DNA from: Treponema sp.
GTDB taxonomy: Bacteria > Spirochaetota > Spirochaetia > Treponematales > Treponemataceae
NCBI GenBank assembly: GCA_022640795.1
Contig: JALCCK010000028.1
Span: forward strand, 1 to 35,135
DNA: 35,135 nt
Reading direction: 5' to 3'
Part shown: positions 34,801-35,135 of the stretch, piece after piece
Layout: each line of letters begins with the position of its first letter
Position numbering within the stretch: the stretch's first letter is position 1
Program-made: the position numbers and the translations under genes
Notes under the pieces: model-generated
The model's database searches: none
What the model was told of the DNA's origin: nothing
What the model saw: only the letters and a program-made list of their open reading frames with translations

Positions 34801-35135
34801 TCACTGAAAATGGTTTATCCATTGATTGCTGTTTTCAGCCTAGGGTTCTTTGAGAGTCAGGCGGACATTTTAGTCCGGTGTTTCCGTAAAGTTAGTTGTT
34901 GTTTGGACGGCTTTCAGGATGACACGACCCTTACATGTGCTGATTACTGCCGTTGGCAGTGATTATATAGTGATTTGGCAACATTAAGGGTTTCTGCTGA
35001 GATTCATATTTTTTTTGAATTTCCAGGCTCCAGGATGCCAAACCAGTCGTCAGGCGCGATGTTTGATGATGATAGGTGGTTCCGGCCGTAATATCCCGAA
35101 ATTATGGGATGTTACCTGCAAGAATTTTATTCTTA
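34801..35135 (+). ncRNA. Candidate structured RNA or long leader, cut by window end
   Basis: No convincing gene lies on either strand here; only a short frame from about 35070 stays open to the edge. Strong stems: CTGAAAA/TTTTCAG (34804-34838), CGGAC/GTCCG (34862-34877), an 11-pair stem with loop GTT (34941-34965), ACCCTTA/TAAGGGT (34927-34933 with 34985-34991) and a 10-pair GTAATATCCC/GGGATGTTAC (35088-35115). TTTGGCA (34974-34980) lies inside the ACCCTTA stem yet matches TGCCAAA (35036-35042) outside it, a pseudoknot-type pairing. It matches no RNA family I know. It may be the leader of a downstream gene or a free RNA. Confidence 0.5.

Noticed and set aside
34985..35042. TPP riboswitch (GCTGAGA followed by a hairpin and AGGATGCCA)
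   Set aside because: The conserved GAACCTGATC segment and the matching closing stem are absent.
35074..35087. T-box-like AGGTGGTTCCGG near the window end
   Set aside because: It lacks the TGGNACCGCG core, and no specifier loop is recognisable; T-boxes are mainly a Gram-positive device.
1..35135. CRISPR arrays, insertion sequences, phage attachment sites
   Set aside because: No regularly spaced repeats, transposase or integrase genes, or terminal inverted repeats with target duplications were seen.

Overview
The window looks like spirochaete chromosome, most likely a Treponema. The grounds are the order tRNA-Thr, rpmG, tRNA-Trp, secE, nusG, rplK, rplA, rplJ, rplL, rpoB, rpoC; a short rpsL-rpsG unit with no fusA/tufA inside the window; an Asn at the RpoB Rif-cluster position that is Ser531 in E. 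coli (a known Treponema/Borrelia trait); and a NusG-domain-II protein next to radA. Genus is an inference; no 16S is present.

Layout. 1-668: 5' part of a minus-strand six-hairpin glycosidase-like gene. 823-3192: a protein joining a degenerate GatB-like half to a degenerate L-asparaginase half. 3387-4292: a minus-strand lipoprotein ORF broken by one in-frame TAA, under a promoter buried in two tandem palindromes. 4537-5550: a normal cytosolic L-asparaginase, in a minus-strand pair with a 581-aa membrane-anchored protein of unknown function. 7386-10064: a TPR lipoprotein and a TraB/PrgY-like membrane protein. 10288-13133: radA, a NusG-domain-II gene and cysE, all minus strand, with two candidate plus-strand small RNAs at their edges.

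13340-25111 is the core transcription/translation block with its leaders and attenuators. 25129-33669 is accessory: a DsrE-like protein, a YjbQ-like enzyme, a frameshifted TetR-family remnant, an iron alcohol dehydrogenase, an OmpR/HK two-component pair, a DrrAB-type ABC transporter divergent from that pair, and an ABC exporter. 33736-34747 is rpsL-rpsG. 34767-35135 has a good promoter followed by about 335 bases with no convincing gene but several strong, partly mutually exclusive stems and a possible pseudoknot.

How it fits together: the ribosomal/RNAP genes form a conserved highly expressed block. The two-component system probably responds to an envelope or drug stress and may control the neighbouring ABC transporter (inference from divergent placement). 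The most unusual item is the GatB-asparaginase fusion, which lacks the expected catalytic residues in both halves.
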